64,000 nucleotides of DNA. It comes from Mucilaginibacter xinganensis (GTDB lineage: Bacteria > Bacteroidota > Bacteroidia > Sphingobacteriales > Sphingobacteriaceae). The position numbers and the translations under genes were made by a program. Position 1 is the stretch's first letter, and every line of letters starts with the position of its first letter. Of this stretch, positions 63,339 through 64,000 are shown piece by piece. The stretch spans positions 82,402 to 146,401 of the forward strand of contig JAMFSA010000095.1 of the NCBI GenBank assembly GCA_026225055.1, given 5' to 3'. The notes beneath the pieces were generated by a model, which saw nothing but the letters and a program-made list of their open reading frames with translations, ran no database searches and had not been told where the DNA came from.

Positions 63339-64000
63339 TTATAAGCCGGTTGCCACCGTTTTTAACCCGCGTTCTTTTATTAAATGTTCCCTTATTTTTA
63401 ACTTACGATAAGCCTCGATAGGGTTTAGCGCGCCGCCGTTCCTTTTACCGGCTTCAGCTACTAACGGGCGCACATCGGTACGGTAGGCTTGCTGCAGGAT
63501 CTCCTGCGCCAGCGCCACATCGTTGTTGTTTTGTGCGGCAATTAAAGCCGTTTTATCCACCAATAAAGCCTGCGCGTAAGCGATTTTGATGGCTTGTACC
63601 GATTGTAACAGGTCCTCAATAGGATCTTTTACATTATGGGACGCGTCGATCATCCAGCCGATAGCCGTTGCATGATCCATGCCACGGGCATCCATGCCTT
63701 CCACCAGTTCATTAAAGATCAGGAACAGTTGATAAGGGTTAATGCTGCCTACGGTCAGGTCGTCATCACCATATTTGGAATCATTGAAATGGAAACCGGC
63801 GAGCTTGCCTTCCATTAATAATAAAGACACGATCTGCTCGATATTAGTACCCTGTAAATGATGCCCCAGATCAACCAGCGTTTGCGCCTTTGGCCCGAGT
63901 TTGGATGACAATAAGTACGATTGGCCCCAGTCGCCGATGGTAGTGGAATAGAAATTAGGCTCATAGGGTTTATATTCTACCCAAACTTTCCAATCATCCG
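63339..64000 (-). CDS. L-rhamnose isomerase (RhaI type), 3' half; 5' end outside window
   Basis: 219 residues to the window edge; the frame stays open through base 63998, so about half of a ~420-residue protein is seen. The visible C-terminal half has DDWKVWVEYKPYEPNFYSTTIGDWGQSYLLSSKLG, the metal-site stretch VDLGHHLQGTNIEQIV, and GFHFNDSKYGDDDLTVGSINPYQLFLIFNEL, all typical of RhaI-type L-rhamnose isomerases. It converts L-rhamnose to L-rhamnulose, the step before the kinase encoded next. Confidence 0.88.
   Translation of the reverse strand, partial: DDWKVWVEYKPYEPNFYSTTIGDWGQSYLLSSKLGPKAQTLVDLGHHLQGTNIEQIVSLLLMEGKLAGFHFNDSKYGDDDLTVGSINPYQLFLIFNELVEGMDARGMDHATAIGWMIDASHNVKDPIEDLLQSVQAIKIAYAQALLVDKTALIAAQNNNDVALAQEILQQAYRTDVRPLVAEAGKRNGGALNPIEAYRKLKIREHLIKERGLKTVATGL

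Overview
The window looks like chromosome from a Bacteroidota bacterium, most likely of the Sphingobacteriaceae (a Mucilaginibacter- or Pedobacter-like soil or plant-associated glycan degrader; the genus is an inference). The signs are two SusD lipoproteins and a SusC receptor, an ECF sigma/FecR pair, a gliding-motility (type IX secretion) C-terminal domain, Bacteroidota-only families (HYC_CC_PP, DUF3347, DUF3826) and a TAnnTTTG-type promoter. No rRNA, tRNA, CRISPR array, phage gene or transposase was found.

Layout. 1-4.8 kb: tail of a polysaccharide utilization locus (SusD, a TIG-repeat surface lipoprotein, a clan GH-A-like glycoside hydrolase lipoprotein) with two clear terminators. 4.9-11 kb: purU, an RMD1/DUF155 membrane protein and a very large hybrid histidine kinase with GAF, five PAS, kinase, two receiver and HPt regions. 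11-13.4 kb (minus): a three-gene module of carbamoyltransferase, a 49-residue DUF5989 protein and an SxtJ-like membrane protein. 13.4-20.8 kb (minus): a tight run encoding a metallophosphoesterase, an iron-sulfur-motif GMC oxidoreductase, a patatin, a small membrane protein, an acetoacetate-decarboxylase-like protein and an alpha/beta hydrolase with a Cys in the nucleophile position. This looks like an uncharacterised lipid-oxidation pathway and is the best candidate for something undescribed.

20.8-22.2 kb: a MITE-like inverted-repeat element and a Tat-exported TIM-barrel isomerase. 22.4-32.5 kb (plus): a heavy-metal (probably copper) efflux island with an ArsP-type permease split in two, a CxxC-domain/AraC fusion regulator, three small exported metal-associated proteins, a CusA-type RND pump also split in two, a TolC-type channel and two successive adaptors. 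Both splits have the same ATGA stop/start overlap. 33-40 kb: aspartate kinase, a LytS/LytT-type two-component system, and a divergent TonB-dependent outer-membrane protein.

40-56.5 kb: a second glycan locus with an ECF sigma factor, FecR, SusC with STN domain, SusD, GH31, GH127 (beta-L-arabinofuranosidase type) and an SGNH/TPR protein. A large type IX secreted protein lies in reverse orientation between sigma and FecR. 56.7-64 kb: lutABC (L-lactate oxidation), a sialate O-acetylesterase-type esterase, DUF3826, a rhamnulokinase-like FGGY kinase and the C-terminal half of L-rhamnose isomerase. Together the last 24 kb suggest uptake and breakdown of arabinose- and rhamnose-containing plant cell wall glycans, with LutABC burning the L-lactate that phosphorylated L-rhamnose breakdown yields through lactaldehyde. 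That pathway link is inference.
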